Source of the DNA: Desulfobacterales bacterium
GTDB lineage: Bacteria; Desulfobacterota; Desulfobacteria; Desulfobacterales; C00003060
DNA length: 19,122 nt
Assembly: GCA_030616425.1 (NCBI GenBank)
Contig: JAUWXJ010000020.1
Location: 1 to 19,122 of the forward strand
Direction of reading: 5' to 3'
Position numbers and translations under genes: made by a program. Shown piece after piece: positions 7,187 through 14,518 of the stretch (position 1 is the stretch's first letter; each line of letters begins with the position of its first letter). Under the pieces are notes generated by a model. The model saw nothing but the letters and a program-made list of their open reading frames with translations, ran no database searches and was not told the origin of the DNA.

Positions 7187-7705
7187 ATGACAAATAGGTT
7201 CTGGAGAGGCTTGGCGATTTTGTTTGTGATTACCGGGCTCGTGTTTACAACTTCCTGTGCTAAAAGACCAGTTAAGTCTGAGCCTGGAGTGACTACAGCA
7301 GAACAGGAAGCCCAGAAGGCTTTGGAAGAGCAGCGTTTGCGCGAAGAACGCTTACGGCAAGTGGCCCGGGAGAGTGTCCTCAATCAAGACATTCACTTTC
7401 AGTTCGATAAATCGAGGCTCCTGCCTAATGCGAAGGAAATTCTCAGAGATAAGGCAAAATGGCTTAGGGCACACCCTGATGTTTCGGTTATTATTGAGGG
7501 CCATTGTGACGAGCGGGGGACCAACGAATATAATATGGGCCTCGGGGATCGACGTGCAAGAAGTGCCCAAAGCTTTCTGGTGGATTTGGGGATTGGGCGA
7601 GCCCGCCTAACAACGATTAGTTATGGCGAGGAAAAACCCGCTGATCCACGGCACAATGAAAGGGCATGGACCAAGAACAGACGGGCCCATTTTGCTATAG
7701 ACTGA
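7187..7705 (+). CDS. pal: Peptidoglycan-associated lipoprotein Pal
   Basis: This 172-residue outer-membrane lipoprotein binds peptidoglycan and TolB. It has a lipoprotein signal (RFWRGLAILFVITGLVFTTS then C24). An OmpA-type domain from about 65 to 172 contains IHFQFDKSRLLPNAKEIL, the peptidoglycan-binding GHCDERGTNEYN with its conserved D and downstream R residues, and the end motif RRAHFAID. The ATG at 7187 is chosen because a strong AGGAGGT (7174-7180) precedes it; the frame is open 11 codons further upstream but those codons lack the signal-peptide form. The lipobox (TTSC) is slightly atypical, with T at -3 where L/V/I is usual. It lies 272 bp after tolB. Confidence 0.95.
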   Translation: MTNRFWRGLAILFVITGLVFTTSCAKRPVKSEPGVTTAEQEAQKALEEQRLREERLRQVARESVLNQDIHFQFDKSRLLPNAKEILRDKAKWLRAHPDVSVIIEGHCDERGTNEYNMGLGDRRARSAQSFLVDLGIGRARLTTISYGEEKPADPRHNERAWTKNRRAHFAID

Positions 7706-7748
7706 TAGACCATTACGACCATCACCGGCATTTCCGTTAATTGTGTGA

Positions 7749-7815
7749 AAAAGGGATTAATGGAGGTGTCCTGCTTCATCTTTTCTTTCCGAGAAAGGAT
7801 AGCCGAATCCCTTTT
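7749..7815. repeat. Inverted repeat between pal and cpoB (possible terminator)
   Basis: AAAAGGGATT (7749-7758) is exactly complementary to AATCCCTTTT (7806-7815). Inside the large loop is a small hairpin, CTTTC-CGA-GAAAG (7785-7797). The A-stem-T layout could terminate in either direction, but the 47-base loop makes this uncertain. Confidence 0.45.
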
Positions 7816-7893
7816 ACGCCACGGGTGCAAGAATCCAGTATCTCAACGTGCGTGAAGTATACTGATTTGTAATTTGTAAAGGGTCTAAACCGT

Positions 7894-8703
7894 ATGCGTG
7901 CAAAGATTGTGGCACCGTGGGTGGTTCTTGTGATAGCCGTGCTAACCTTATTCAATGGTTGTGCCTTCCAAGAAGATATCGTAGCACTCAATTCTGAAGT
8001 GGCCCGTTATCAAGAAAATCAATTGAAGTCTGACCAGGCCTCTCGTGCCAGGTATGCCGAACTGCATGCGTTCCTGAACGACCTCAGAGAGGAAATGAGG
8101 CAGTTTCGTGGAGGGCTGGAGAGAGGCACGCACGATGCCCAGAAAAGGTCGGCAGACCAGGTTGGGCAGGAGGCCCGATTGACAAGTGTGGAAAAGTCTC
8201 TTCAGGGCTTTTTGGATCGGATTGTTCGAATAGAGCAGTATCTGGGGATGGAGCCTTCAGAAGAGATTGCCAGTTCAGATACGGATACAGACCAAGATGA
8301 GACCAAAAAGGAGGAGTTGAAGGTACACGAAACCCCTGAAGGGCTTTATGCGAGGGCCAAGCAACTCTTTGACAAGGGTGAGTACGAGAATGCCCGAGAA
8401 TTGTTTCGGTCGTTGTTGAAACAGTATCCGAAGTCCAAAAAGGCTGGCAATGCGCAGTTCTGGCTGGGGGAGCTCTACTATCGCGAAAAGTGGTACGAAA
8501 AAGCTATATTAGAATATCAAAAAGTAATTGAAAGCTACCCCAAGGGAAATAAGACCCCCGGTGCTTTGCTTAAGCAGGGGTTTGCCTTTCTTAACCTTGA
8601 TGACAAAGCCAATGCCCGGCTTATCCTGAAGGAATTGATTCGAAAGTTTCCGGATTCCAATGAGGCCAATGTCGCCAAGAATAAGTTGAAGACATTAGAA
8701 TGA
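7894..8703 (+). CDS. cpoB: Tol-Pal-associated TPR lipoprotein CpoB (YbgF)
   Basis: In E. coli this periplasmic protein coordinates peptidoglycan synthesis with Tol-driven outer-membrane constriction. The 269-residue protein has a lipoprotein-type signal ending VLTLFNGC, with C23 as the lipid-attachment residue, whereas E. coli CpoB is a soluble periplasmic protein. A coiled-coil-like region follows at about 25-115 (VARYQENQLKSDQAS...), then an acidic linker at 120-145. At least three TPR-like repeats cover about 150-269 (LYARAKQLFDKGEYENAREL, AQFWLGELYYREKWYEKAIL, KQGFAFLNLDDKANARLIL). AAAGGG precedes the ATG. It is the last tol gene, 188 bp after pal. Confidence 0.92.
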   Translation: MRAKIVAPWVVLVIAVLTLFNGCAFQEDIVALNSEVARYQENQLKSDQASRARYAELHAFLNDLREEMRQFRGGLERGTHDAQKRSADQVGQEARLTSVEKSLQGFLDRIVRIEQYLGMEPSEEIASSDTDTDQDETKKEELKVHETPEGLYARAKQLFDKGEYENARELFRSLLKQYPKSKKAGNAQFWLGELYYREKWYEKAILEYQKVIESYPKGNKTPGALLKQGFAFLNLDDKANARLILKELIRKFPDSNEANVAKNKLKTLE

Positions 8704-8725
8704 GCAAGAAAGCCGAAACCTAGGT

Positions 8726-8932
8726 TTGAAACCAGCAGCCGAGGAGACCTTTGCAAAGCGTTCAATTTTGTCCAAGGTCAAGGAAGACGAAGATTTAGCG
8801 CTGACGCTTCACTGCGTGCAACCGGAGGAATACTTTGAGTATTTTGAGGATAGCGCAAAGCTTCACTTCGTGCGAAATCTGAGTCTGACGCAGAGATTGG
8901 GAAAAAGGGGAGATTTTGCAAAGGTCTCTTAA
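8726..8932 (+). CDS. Doubtful small ORF between cpoB and ruvC
   Basis: A 68-codon frame begins with TTG and ends 17 bp inside ruvC. The deduced protein is charged, with a segment EEYFEYFEDSAKLHFVRN, and has no family signature I recognise. The ribosome-binding site is poor. The DNA contains an imperfect direct repeat (8796-8819 and 8851-8873, sharing TAGCGC...GCTTCACT.CGTGC), which could by itself explain the open frame. It is probably non-coding spacer or a relic. Confidence 0.2.
   Translation: MKPAAEETFAKRSILSKVKEDEDLALTLHCVQPEEYFEYFEDSAKLHFVRNLSLTQRLGKRGDFAKVS
8796..8873. repeat. Imperfect direct repeat upstream of ruvC
   Basis: TAGCGC followed by GCTTCACT and CGTGC appears at 8796-8819 and again at 8851-8873, with one mismatch and one small length difference. 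The copies are about 55 bp apart in the cpoB-ruvC spacer. Confidence 0.55.
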
Positions 8933-9401
8933 GGTCATCGGGATAGATCCTGGCTTAGCCAGTACAGGTTTTGGGATAGTCCAGGGGTCTAGTTCCCAGA
9001 TTAGAGATTATTCCTTCGGCACGATCCGAACCTCAAAGACTGAGGGTTTACCTAGCAGGCTTCACCACATCTTTTCTGAACTTTGTTCCGTTCTGAATTC
9101 TGAAAAACCCGACTTGATGGTTATTGAAGATATCTTTTCCCTCAAGCAATATCCCAAATCGGGTATTTCCCTTGGAAAGGTCTGTGGGGTGGTACTGCTT
9201 ACATGTTATGAGTGCGGGATTACTGTAATGGAAATCCCTGTCAAGGAAGTCAAACGCGTACTCACTGGAAACGGAAACGCCAACAAGGGTCAGTTGGAGA
9301 AGGCGGTGAGACATTTTTTGAAAAGAGATACTCCCATTACTCCGTCACATGCTTCAGACGCAATTGCCCTTGCCTTGATTGGCCTGTTCAGGCATGTTTG
9401 A
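8916..9401 (+). CDS. ruvC: Crossover junction endodeoxyribonuclease RuvC
   Basis: This 161-residue nuclease resolves Holliday junctions by paired cuts. The acidic active site is intact: D11 in VIGIDPGLASTGFG, E71 in MVIEDIF, and H145 with D148 in SHASDAIALAL. Histidine at the third metal position also occurs in Thermus RuvC. No ATG is available near the conserved N-terminus; the TTG at 8916 has AAAAGGGGA before it and gives MQRSLKVIGIDPG, so a TTG start is favoured. ruvA follows after 15 bp. Length matches the family. Confidence 0.94.
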   Translation: MQRSLKVIGIDPGLASTGFGIVQGSSSQIRDYSFGTIRTSKTEGLPSRLHHIFSELCSVLNSEKPDLMVIEDIFSLKQYPKSGISLGKVCGVVLLTCYECGITVMEIPVKEVKRVLTGNGNANKGQLEKAVRHFLKRDTPITPSHASDAIALALIGLFRHV

Positions 9402-9416
9402 CCACAGAGGCAGAAA

Positions 9417-10034
9417 ATGATCGGCTACTTGGAAGGGAAATTATTAAAAAAGGAACAGGATCAGATTTTACTTTTGAATAACCAGGTCGGTTACGAGATA
9501 CTCCTGCCAGCGTTTGTGAGACATACACTTAAGGCTAAGAAGATTGGGGATGATGTTGCCTTATACATTTACTATCATCAGACCGAGCGGCAGCCGAAGC
9601 CGGTCCTCATCGGTTTCAACCTGGAGGCGGAACGTGAATTCTTCCGTCTCTTCATATCGGTCGAGGATATTGGGCCGATAAAGGCTGTTCAAGCCCTTAG
9701 TACACCCGTTCGTGAAGTTGCCAGGGCCATAGAATCAAGGGACTTGGCCTATCTTAAGCGATTGAAGGGGATCGGAAACAGGACGGCCCAGAAGGTTTTG
9801 GCTACCCTGGAAGGGAAGCTGGCGAAGTTTGCCTTAATCCGGAAGGCGGAAGAACCTGCTGAGGCTGCTCCTTCTGAAGATTTCACAGAGCAGGTTCATG
9901 AGGTTCTTATAAAACAGCTTGGCCATAAGCGAAATGAGGCCAAGGAGTTAATAGTTGCTGCCTTGAAAAGGAATAAAAACATAACTACAGCTGAGGAGCT
10001 GTTTGAAGAAGTCTATCGCGGCGAGGTGCACTAG
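9417..10034 (+). CDS. ruvA: Holliday junction branch migration protein RuvA
   Basis: This 205-residue DNA-binding protein holds the four-way junction as a tetramer and positions RuvB. The start MIGYLEGKLL is the family signature of the OB-fold domain (about 1-63). Helix-hairpin-helix segments follow in the middle domain (FISVEDIGPIKAVQALS and LKRLKGIGNRTAQKVLATLE, about 80-140). A flexible acidic linker near 145-160 leads to domain III (about 160-205, QVHEVLIKQLGHKRNEAKEL), which contacts RuvB. The stop TAG shares its last base with the ruvB start, so translation is coupled. Confidence 0.96.
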   Translation: MIGYLEGKLLKKEQDQILLLNNQVGYEILLPAFVRHTLKAKKIGDDVALYIYYHQTERQPKPVLIGFNLEAEREFFRLFISVEDIGPIKAVQALSTPVREVARAIESRDLAYLKRLKGIGNRTAQKVLATLEGKLAKFALIRKAEEPAEAAPSEDFTEQVHEVLIKQLGHKRNEAKELIVAALKRNKNITTAEELFEEVYRGEVH

Positions 10035-11086
10035 TGGGAAACCAGAACCCGCAAGAAGAGGTGGCTGATAGGAGCGTCAATACCACAGTTTCTGCCACGT
10101 CTTCAGATATGGAAGAAAGATCAGAATTTATCAACCTGAGGCCTAAGCGCCTGAAGGAATATGTCGGTCAGACGAAGGTGGTTGAGACCCTCAAGATTGC
10201 CATCGAGGCTGCCCTTAAGCGGAAAGAGCCCCTGGATCACATCCTTTTTCACGGCCCCCCTGGTTTGGGAAAGACTACCCTTGCCTATATTATTACCGAG
10301 GAGATGGGTGTCAGTATCAACGTGACCTCTGGACCGGCGCTGGACAAAGGAGGGGATCTTTTGGGTATCTTGACCCATCTCGAAGAGGGGCATGTGCTCT
10401 TTATTGATGAAATCCATCGTCTCCCGAGGGTTGTAGAAGAGTTTCTATATCCGGCAATGGAAGACTTTGCAGTAGATTTTATCTTTGACAAAGGGATTCA
10501 TGCCAGGAGTCATCGTTATCGGCTGAATCGGTTTGTTTTAGTCGGGGCGACCACTCGAGCAGGATCGCTCTCACCACCACTTCGTGAACGGTTTGGGATG
10601 TTGAGAACCCTTGATTTCTACTCTGAAGAAGATCTGTCCCGCATTGCCAAGCGTTCGGCTGCCCTGTTGAATGTTGAGATCGACAACGATAGTGCCGACG
10701 AGATTGCCAACCGCTCACGGGGCACTCCTAGAATCGTCAACAGGCTTTTGAAGCGTGTTAGGGACTTTGCGCAGGTGAGGGGAGATGGGGTTATCCATAA
10801 GGCTACGGTTCAGGAGGCGTTGGAGCTAGAAGGGGTTGACGAAAAGGGGCTCACGGCCCTGGACAGAAGGTTTTTGAAAACCATCATAGAGTTTTACAAG
10901 GGTGGCCCTGTGGGAATCGAGGCAATTGCAGCTACTTTGCAGGAAGAGTCTGATACCCTTATGGATCTCGTGGAGCCGTACTTGTTGAAAATCGGATACC
11001 TGACCCGGACCTCATCGGGCCGGAAGGTCTCAGAAGAAACCTACCGACATTTTGGTCTGCCAATCCAGCAAGGGCTTTTCAAGTAA
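10034..11086 (+). CDS. ruvB: Holliday junction branch migration ATPase RuvB
   Basis: This 350-residue AAA+ motor drives branch migration with RuvA. Walker A is GPPGLGKTT (74-82), Walker B is LFIDEIH (122-128), a sensor region reads VGATTRAGSLSPPLRERFG with the arginine finger, and the C-terminal winged-helix domain contains GGPVGIEAIAATLQEESDTL. The GTG at 10034 overlaps the ruvA stop by one base. The first 30 residues are a hydrophilic, Ser/Thr-rich extension before the conserved FINLRPKRLKEYVGQ; a later start near M26 is possible. Confidence 0.96.
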   Translation: MGNQNPQEEVADRSVNTTVSATSSDMEERSEFINLRPKRLKEYVGQTKVVETLKIAIEAALKRKEPLDHILFHGPPGLGKTTLAYIITEEMGVSINVTSGPALDKGGDLLGILTHLEEGHVLFIDEIHRLPRVVEEFLYPAMEDFAVDFIFDKGIHARSHRYRLNRFVLVGATTRAGSLSPPLRERFGMLRTLDFYSEEDLSRIAKRSAALLNVEIDNDSADEIANRSRGTPRIVNRLLKRVRDFAQVRGDGVIHKATVQEALELEGVDEKGLTALDRRFLKTIIEFYKGGPVGIEAIAATLQEESDTLMDLVEPYLLKIGYLTRTSSGRKVSEETYRHFGLPIQQGLFK

Positions 11087-11236
11087 AAGCCTAAAGAATT
11101 CTCTCGCCCGCTCCTTGCAGTCGCTTGAGCACACAGAGGTCTCAAAGATAAATGATTTGTCTGATTTTTTGACCCCGCTTCGCCCTTTTATCAGGCCTTA
11201 TCCCCCCCGGTCTCATGCCGGCTGTTTCTGTATCCC

Positions 11237-11548
11237 TCAGTAGTCCACCTGTCCGAGGGGTCTGGCGAAGGTGAAACTGGCAGGTTTCTCCATTAAGTGG
11301 TGGCGGGCCTCACCAGCGTTTCCACCGGGCCAGCTGAAGGGAAGCGAAGCAATAAAAAAAACCGTACCCACGAGGAACGCGGCAAATCCCAGGGGCCTGA
11401 GTATGAGGAAGTCCGCGATCATTGCCTCGGCGCTTGGTCCTTCCCCTTCCCGCGTCTGATCCTGGGCAAAGGCAGGAAACCCTGTGGTCGTGCAGACCAA
11501 GGCCGCCACCATTACCAAAACCAGTAACTTCTTTGTCCGCGTGTGCAT
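11237..11548 (-). CDS. Small secreted or membrane protein of unknown function
   Basis: This 103-residue protein has a clear Sec signal peptide (MHTRTKKLLVLVMVAALVCT then TTGFPAFAQ, cleavage near 28). A second hydrophobic helix (FLILRPLGFAAFLVGTVFFIASLPFSW, about 47-73) is followed by a conserved-looking tail, HHLMEKPASFTFARPLGQ. Similar short proteins with an RPLG motif on both sides of one membrane helix occur in Desulfobacterota and related phyla, but I know of no assigned function. A good GGAGG site precedes the ATG, and a promoter-like pair lies about 80-110 bp upstream. It is downstream of fumC on the same strand, 140 bp away, probably with its own promoter. Confidence 0.82.
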   Translation of the reverse strand: MHTRTKKLLVLVMVAALVCTTTGFPAFAQDQTREGEGPSAEAMIADFLILRPLGFAAFLVGTVFFIASLPFSWPGGNAGEARHHLMEKPASFTFARPLGQVDY

Positions 11549-11625
11549 GCTGTTTCCTCCTTGGCTTGAAAAGAGTGTAGGAGATACGAATTCGATTCGT
11601 CAGTGTACCACGACAAATATAATTA

Positions 11626-11655
11626 AGTATATCACAAAGTTTTTAATTTAGACAA
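11626..11655 (-). promoter_or_regulatory. Likely promoter of the small membrane protein gene
   Basis: On the minus strand TTGTCT (11655-11650) is followed after 18 bp by TATACT (11631-11626). The -10 matches five of six consensus bases and the -35 four of six. Transcription would begin near 11619, about 70 bases before the ATG at 11548. Confidence 0.45.
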
Positions 11656-11688
11656 CTATTTTATGTCCCTGTACCCTTCAACACGAAT

Positions 11689-13083
11689 TCAGGTCATTTT
11701 GAGAGGGTCGAGCAGCTCATTCAGTTGTGCTTCCGGCAGGACCTTCTTCTTTGTGGCCACCTCCCGGACTGTCTTCCCGGTTGCGTGGGCCTCCTTGGCT
11801 ATGTCAGCTGCCCTGTCATATCCGATGACCGGGACAAGGGCCGTGCACATGGCCAGGCTGTCTTCTATGAAGGCTCTGCACCTTTCTTCGTTGGCAGTGA
11901 TTCCATTGACGCATTTTTCGGTGAATATCTTTGCCACTGAGCCAAGAATCGTGATAGACTGCAACAGGTTGTGAGCAATCACTGGAAGCATCACGCTCAG
12001 CTCAAAATTGCCTCCCTGGCCGCCTGTGGTAATGGCTGCGTCATTGCCGATTACTTGCGCAGCAACCTGAATGACACATTCCGGTATGACCGGGTTCACC
12101 TTGCCCGGCATCATCGAAGACCCGGGCTGGAGGGCCGGGATGTTGATCTCTCCAAGACCACACCTTGGACCTGAGGAGAGCCACCGGATATTGTCTGCTA
12201 TCTTCATCAGGCTCACTGCCACCGTCTTCAAGGCGCCACTTGTCTCCACTGCCGCATCCTGATTGGCCTGAGCTTCAAAGTGATTCTCTGCTTCTGTGAA
12301 TTCACACCCCATTTCCTGCGAGATCAGGTCAATAACCCTGGGGGCAAATTCTGGATTGGTATTTAGGCCTGTCCCCACGGCCGTGCCGCCAAGCGCAAGC
12401 TTGGAAAGTGAATCCTTGGCCGCTTGCACCCTTTTTATGCCGAGCTTGACCTGATGGGCATAGCCGCTGAACTCCTGGCCTAGTCGGATGGGAACTGCGT
12501 CCTGAAGATGGGTTCGTCCGATCTTAACAATGTCGTCAAGGGCCTCGGATTTCTTCAGAAGTGATTCATAGAGGGTTTCAAGTGCAGGGACCAGGGCCTC
12601 GATAATAGACGTCAGGGCGGCTATATGAATGGCTGTGGGGATCACGTCATTGCTTGACTGGCCCATATTAACATGGTCGTTGGGGTGCACGGGGTTCGTG
12701 GTATTTAGTTTGCCGGCGAGGAGTTCATTGGCCCTTGTTGCAATCACCTCATTGGCATTCATGTTGGTGGAGGTGCCCGAGCCTGTTTGAAAAATGTCTA
12801 CCACAAATTGCTCATCCATCTTCCCCGCTGCCACCTCATCAGCAGCCGCCATGATGACTTTGGCAAGTTGAGGGTCCAAGAGCCCGAGGTCTGCATTTAC
12901 CTGAGCTGCACATTTTTTTATAAGGCCCAAGGCCCTGATGAAAGCCCTCGGGAATCTTATACCACTTACAGGAAAGTTATCCGCGGCACGCTGGGTCTGT
13001 GCGCCATAATAAGCATCTGCAGGTACCTGAACCTCGCCCATGGTATCTCTTTCGATCCTGAACTTTACATCTTGAGTTGCCAT
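11689..13083 (-). CDS. fumC: Fumarate hydratase, class II
   Basis: This 464-residue enzyme interconverts fumarate and malate in the TCA cycle without an iron-sulfur cluster. The superfamily signature GSSMMPGKVNP is at 321-331 and carries the catalytic serine S322. Other active-site regions are GSGTSTNMNANEV (101-113), GQSSNDVIPT (141-150) and GRTHLQDAVP (189-198), with H192 the conserved histidine. Those motifs identify fumarase rather than aspartase or argininosuccinate lyase, though aspartase is a close relative. The length is normal for FumC. A strong GGGGAGGG site precedes the ATG, and a promoter with an embedded palindrome lies about 55 bp upstream. Confidence 0.95.
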   Translation of the reverse strand: MATQDVKFRIERDTMGEVQVPADAYYGAQTQRAADNFPVSGIRFPRAFIRALGLIKKCAAQVNADLGLLDPQLAKVIMAAADEVAAGKMDEQFVVDIFQTGSGTSTNMNANEVIATRANELLAGKLNTTNPVHPNDHVNMGQSSNDVIPTAIHIAALTSIIEALVPALETLYESLLKKSEALDDIVKIGRTHLQDAVPIRLGQEFSGYAHQVKLGIKRVQAAKDSLSKLALGGTAVGTGLNTNPEFAPRVIDLISQEMGCEFTEAENHFEAQANQDAAVETSGALKTVAVSLMKIADNIRWLSSGPRCGLGEINIPALQPGSSMMPGKVNPVIPECVIQVAAQVIGNDAAITTGGQGGNFELSVMLPVIAHNLLQSITILGSVAKIFTEKCVNGITANEERCRAFIEDSLAMCTALVPVIGYDRAADIAKEAHATGKTVREVATKKKVLPEAQLNELLDPLKMT

Positions 13084-13145
13084 GATAATCCCTCCCCTTT
13101 GAAGCCGATTTCCTCTGGACCATCAATCGTGATCATGTAATAATA

Positions 13146-13175
13146 AGTATAACTTACTTGCCAAGTATAAGGTAA
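13146..13175 (-). promoter_or_regulatory. Possible fumC promoter with a palindrome in the spacer
   Basis: On the minus strand TTACCT (13175-13170) and TATACT (13151-13146) are separated by 18 bp. The -35 is weak and the -10 is good. Between them is a 13-bp palindrome, TACTTG-C-CAAGTA on the plus strand (13155-13167), placed where a repressor or redox regulator could bind. No regulator family is assigned. Confidence 0.4.
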
Positions 13176-13209
13176 CCCTAAAGTTGCATAAACAACACGG
13201 CAAGAATGT

Positions 13210-13247
13210 GATAAAGCCAATGTGGTAAAGAGTTTCATGGCTTTATC
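13210..13247. repeat. 10-bp inverted repeat in the fumC/radical SAM intergenic region
   Basis: GATAAAGCCA (13210-13219) is exactly complementary to TGGCTTTATC (13238-13247), with an 18-base loop. It belongs to the 400-bp gap between fumC and the radical SAM gene. Open frames there are short and have no recognisable protein features. Confidence 0.6.
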
Positions 13248-13327
13248 GAATGCCTCTGACAAACGCACACATGGTGAAGTCCAGAAACGATATGATATTT
13301 GCCGAGTTGTTCACCCTGCGGGAAAGC

Positions 13328-13413
13328 CGATGATACCGCATCTGCTGCGTTGTCAAGGGTTTGGCGTAAATTACTACAGCCTCACCCTTGACGCCTTGCA
13401 TCTGCAGCATCCT
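13328..13413. repeat. Fold-back repeat before the radical SAM gene
   Basis: GTCAAGGGT (13352-13360) pairs perfectly with ACCCTTGAC (13384-13392). The outer arms pair imperfectly out to GAT (13332) and ATC (about 13411). The word GCATCTGC occurs in direct orientation in both arms (13338-13345 and 13398-13405). The mix of inverted and direct parts is typical of a dispersed intergenic repeat, though only one copy is seen here. Confidence 0.5.
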
Positions 13414-13483
13414 CGACTTTTGCAACGTTAGGGGTAAGTGGCTATACTGTCAAGATAAAACAGGGATTTGGGGCAACAGGCTA

Positions 13484-14353
13484 GTGGACTATCAGGGGAT
13501 CATCATCCGGCCTCCGAGCGAGGCAAACAGCATCATCCTTCAGGTTACCGTGGGATGTTCCCACAACAAGTGTACATTCTGTGGCACGTACAAAGGTGTG
13601 CGTTTTAGAATTAAGCCAGAATCGGTCGTTCAACAGGATATCGAGTTTGCAGCCCGCTATTGCAAGCGTCAACGCCGGGTTTTTCTCGCCGACGGCGATG
13701 CCCTGATCATCCCACAAGTCAGACTTCTTAGACTTCTTGGGACCATTCGGGAACGGCTCCCCTGGGTTACACGTGTTGGCGTGTACGGGAATGCCAAGAG
13801 CATCCGAAGCAAAACCCTGGAGGAGCTTGTAGCCCTGCGTGAGCACGGGTTGGGCATTGTATACATGGGCCTTGAGACCGGTGACGATGTCACACTGAAG
13901 AGGATTAGAAAAGGGGTTACGGTAGATACCATCGTCAAGATGGGTCGAAAGGCTATGGAGGCAGGGATGAAGCTCTCGGTTACGGTGCTGCTCGGCTTGG
14001 CCGGACCTGAACGTTCCGGTGAGCATGCTGAGGCCACGGGCCGCGCCCTGAGTGCCATGGACCCAGAGCATGTGGGGGCCTTAAGCCTGATGCTCCTTCC
14101 CAACACACCCCTTGGGCGAGACTATGCAGAAGGCCGCTTCAGGCTGCTCTCGCCCATGGAGATGCTAAGGGAACTCAAGGCGATGATAGCCCATACCGAT
14201 CTTTCAGGAGGGCTATTTCATGCCAACCATGCCTCCAACTATCTTCCCATCAAGGCAAGACTCCCCAGGGATAAAGAGGTGGCCATTGGTCTCATTGATA
14301 AGGCCCTGAGGGGTGAACTCTCTCTCAAGCCCGACTGGATGCGCGCCCTTTAG
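13484..14353 (+). CDS. Radical SAM protein with a CX4CX2C cluster motif
   Basis: This protein of about 289 residues is a radical SAM enzyme that would bind a [4Fe-4S] cluster and S-adenosylmethionine. The motif GCSHNKCTFCGTYK gives cysteines C25, C30 and C33, i.e. CX4CX2C rather than the common CX3CX2C. Also visible are GLETGDD (129-135), typical of the SAM-binding strand after the cluster domain, and the C-terminal motif FHANHASNYLPIKARLPRDK. This belongs to an Elp3/COG1032-like group widespread in anaerobes; its substrate is unknown to me. The frame is open from 13388, but the family starts near DYQGIIIRPPSEA, so the GTG at 13484 is favoured despite a weak ribosome-binding site. No B12-binding domain is present. 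Confidence 0.85.
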   Translation: MDYQGIIIRPPSEANSIILQVTVGCSHNKCTFCGTYKGVRFRIKPESVVQQDIEFAARYCKRQRRVFLADGDALIIPQVRLLRLLGTIRERLPWVTRVGVYGNAKSIRSKTLEELVALREHGLGIVYMGLETGDDVTLKRIRKGVTVDTIVKMGRKAMEAGMKLSVTVLLGLAGPERSGEHAEATGRALSAMDPEHVGALSLMLLPNTPLGRDYAEGRFRLLSPMEMLRELKAMIAHTDLSGGLFHANHASNYLPIKARLPRDKEVAIGLIDKALRGELSLKPDWMRAL

Positions 14354-14518
14354 CGAAGCACGAAATTTCCTTCTCTGTTTGGCTCAGGTTTGTCCGGATT
14401 GTAATTTGACGGCTCTTTGAAAACCGAGTGCACAACTGTTTGGGCAGCAACGGGTTGCAACTTGACCCCTGAGGCCCTATCTAATATGGTTGTAAGGATT
14501 ACGCAACAGGAGAATGCT

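Noticed and set aside
13222..13431. Open frame of 69 codons upstream of the radical SAM gene
   Set aside because: It runs through two inverted repeats, has no ribosome-binding site and shows no recognisable protein features.
13481..14106. Long minus-strand open frames opposite the radical SAM gene
   Set aside because: They mirror the conserved plus-strand gene, lack ribosome-binding sites and have no family features.
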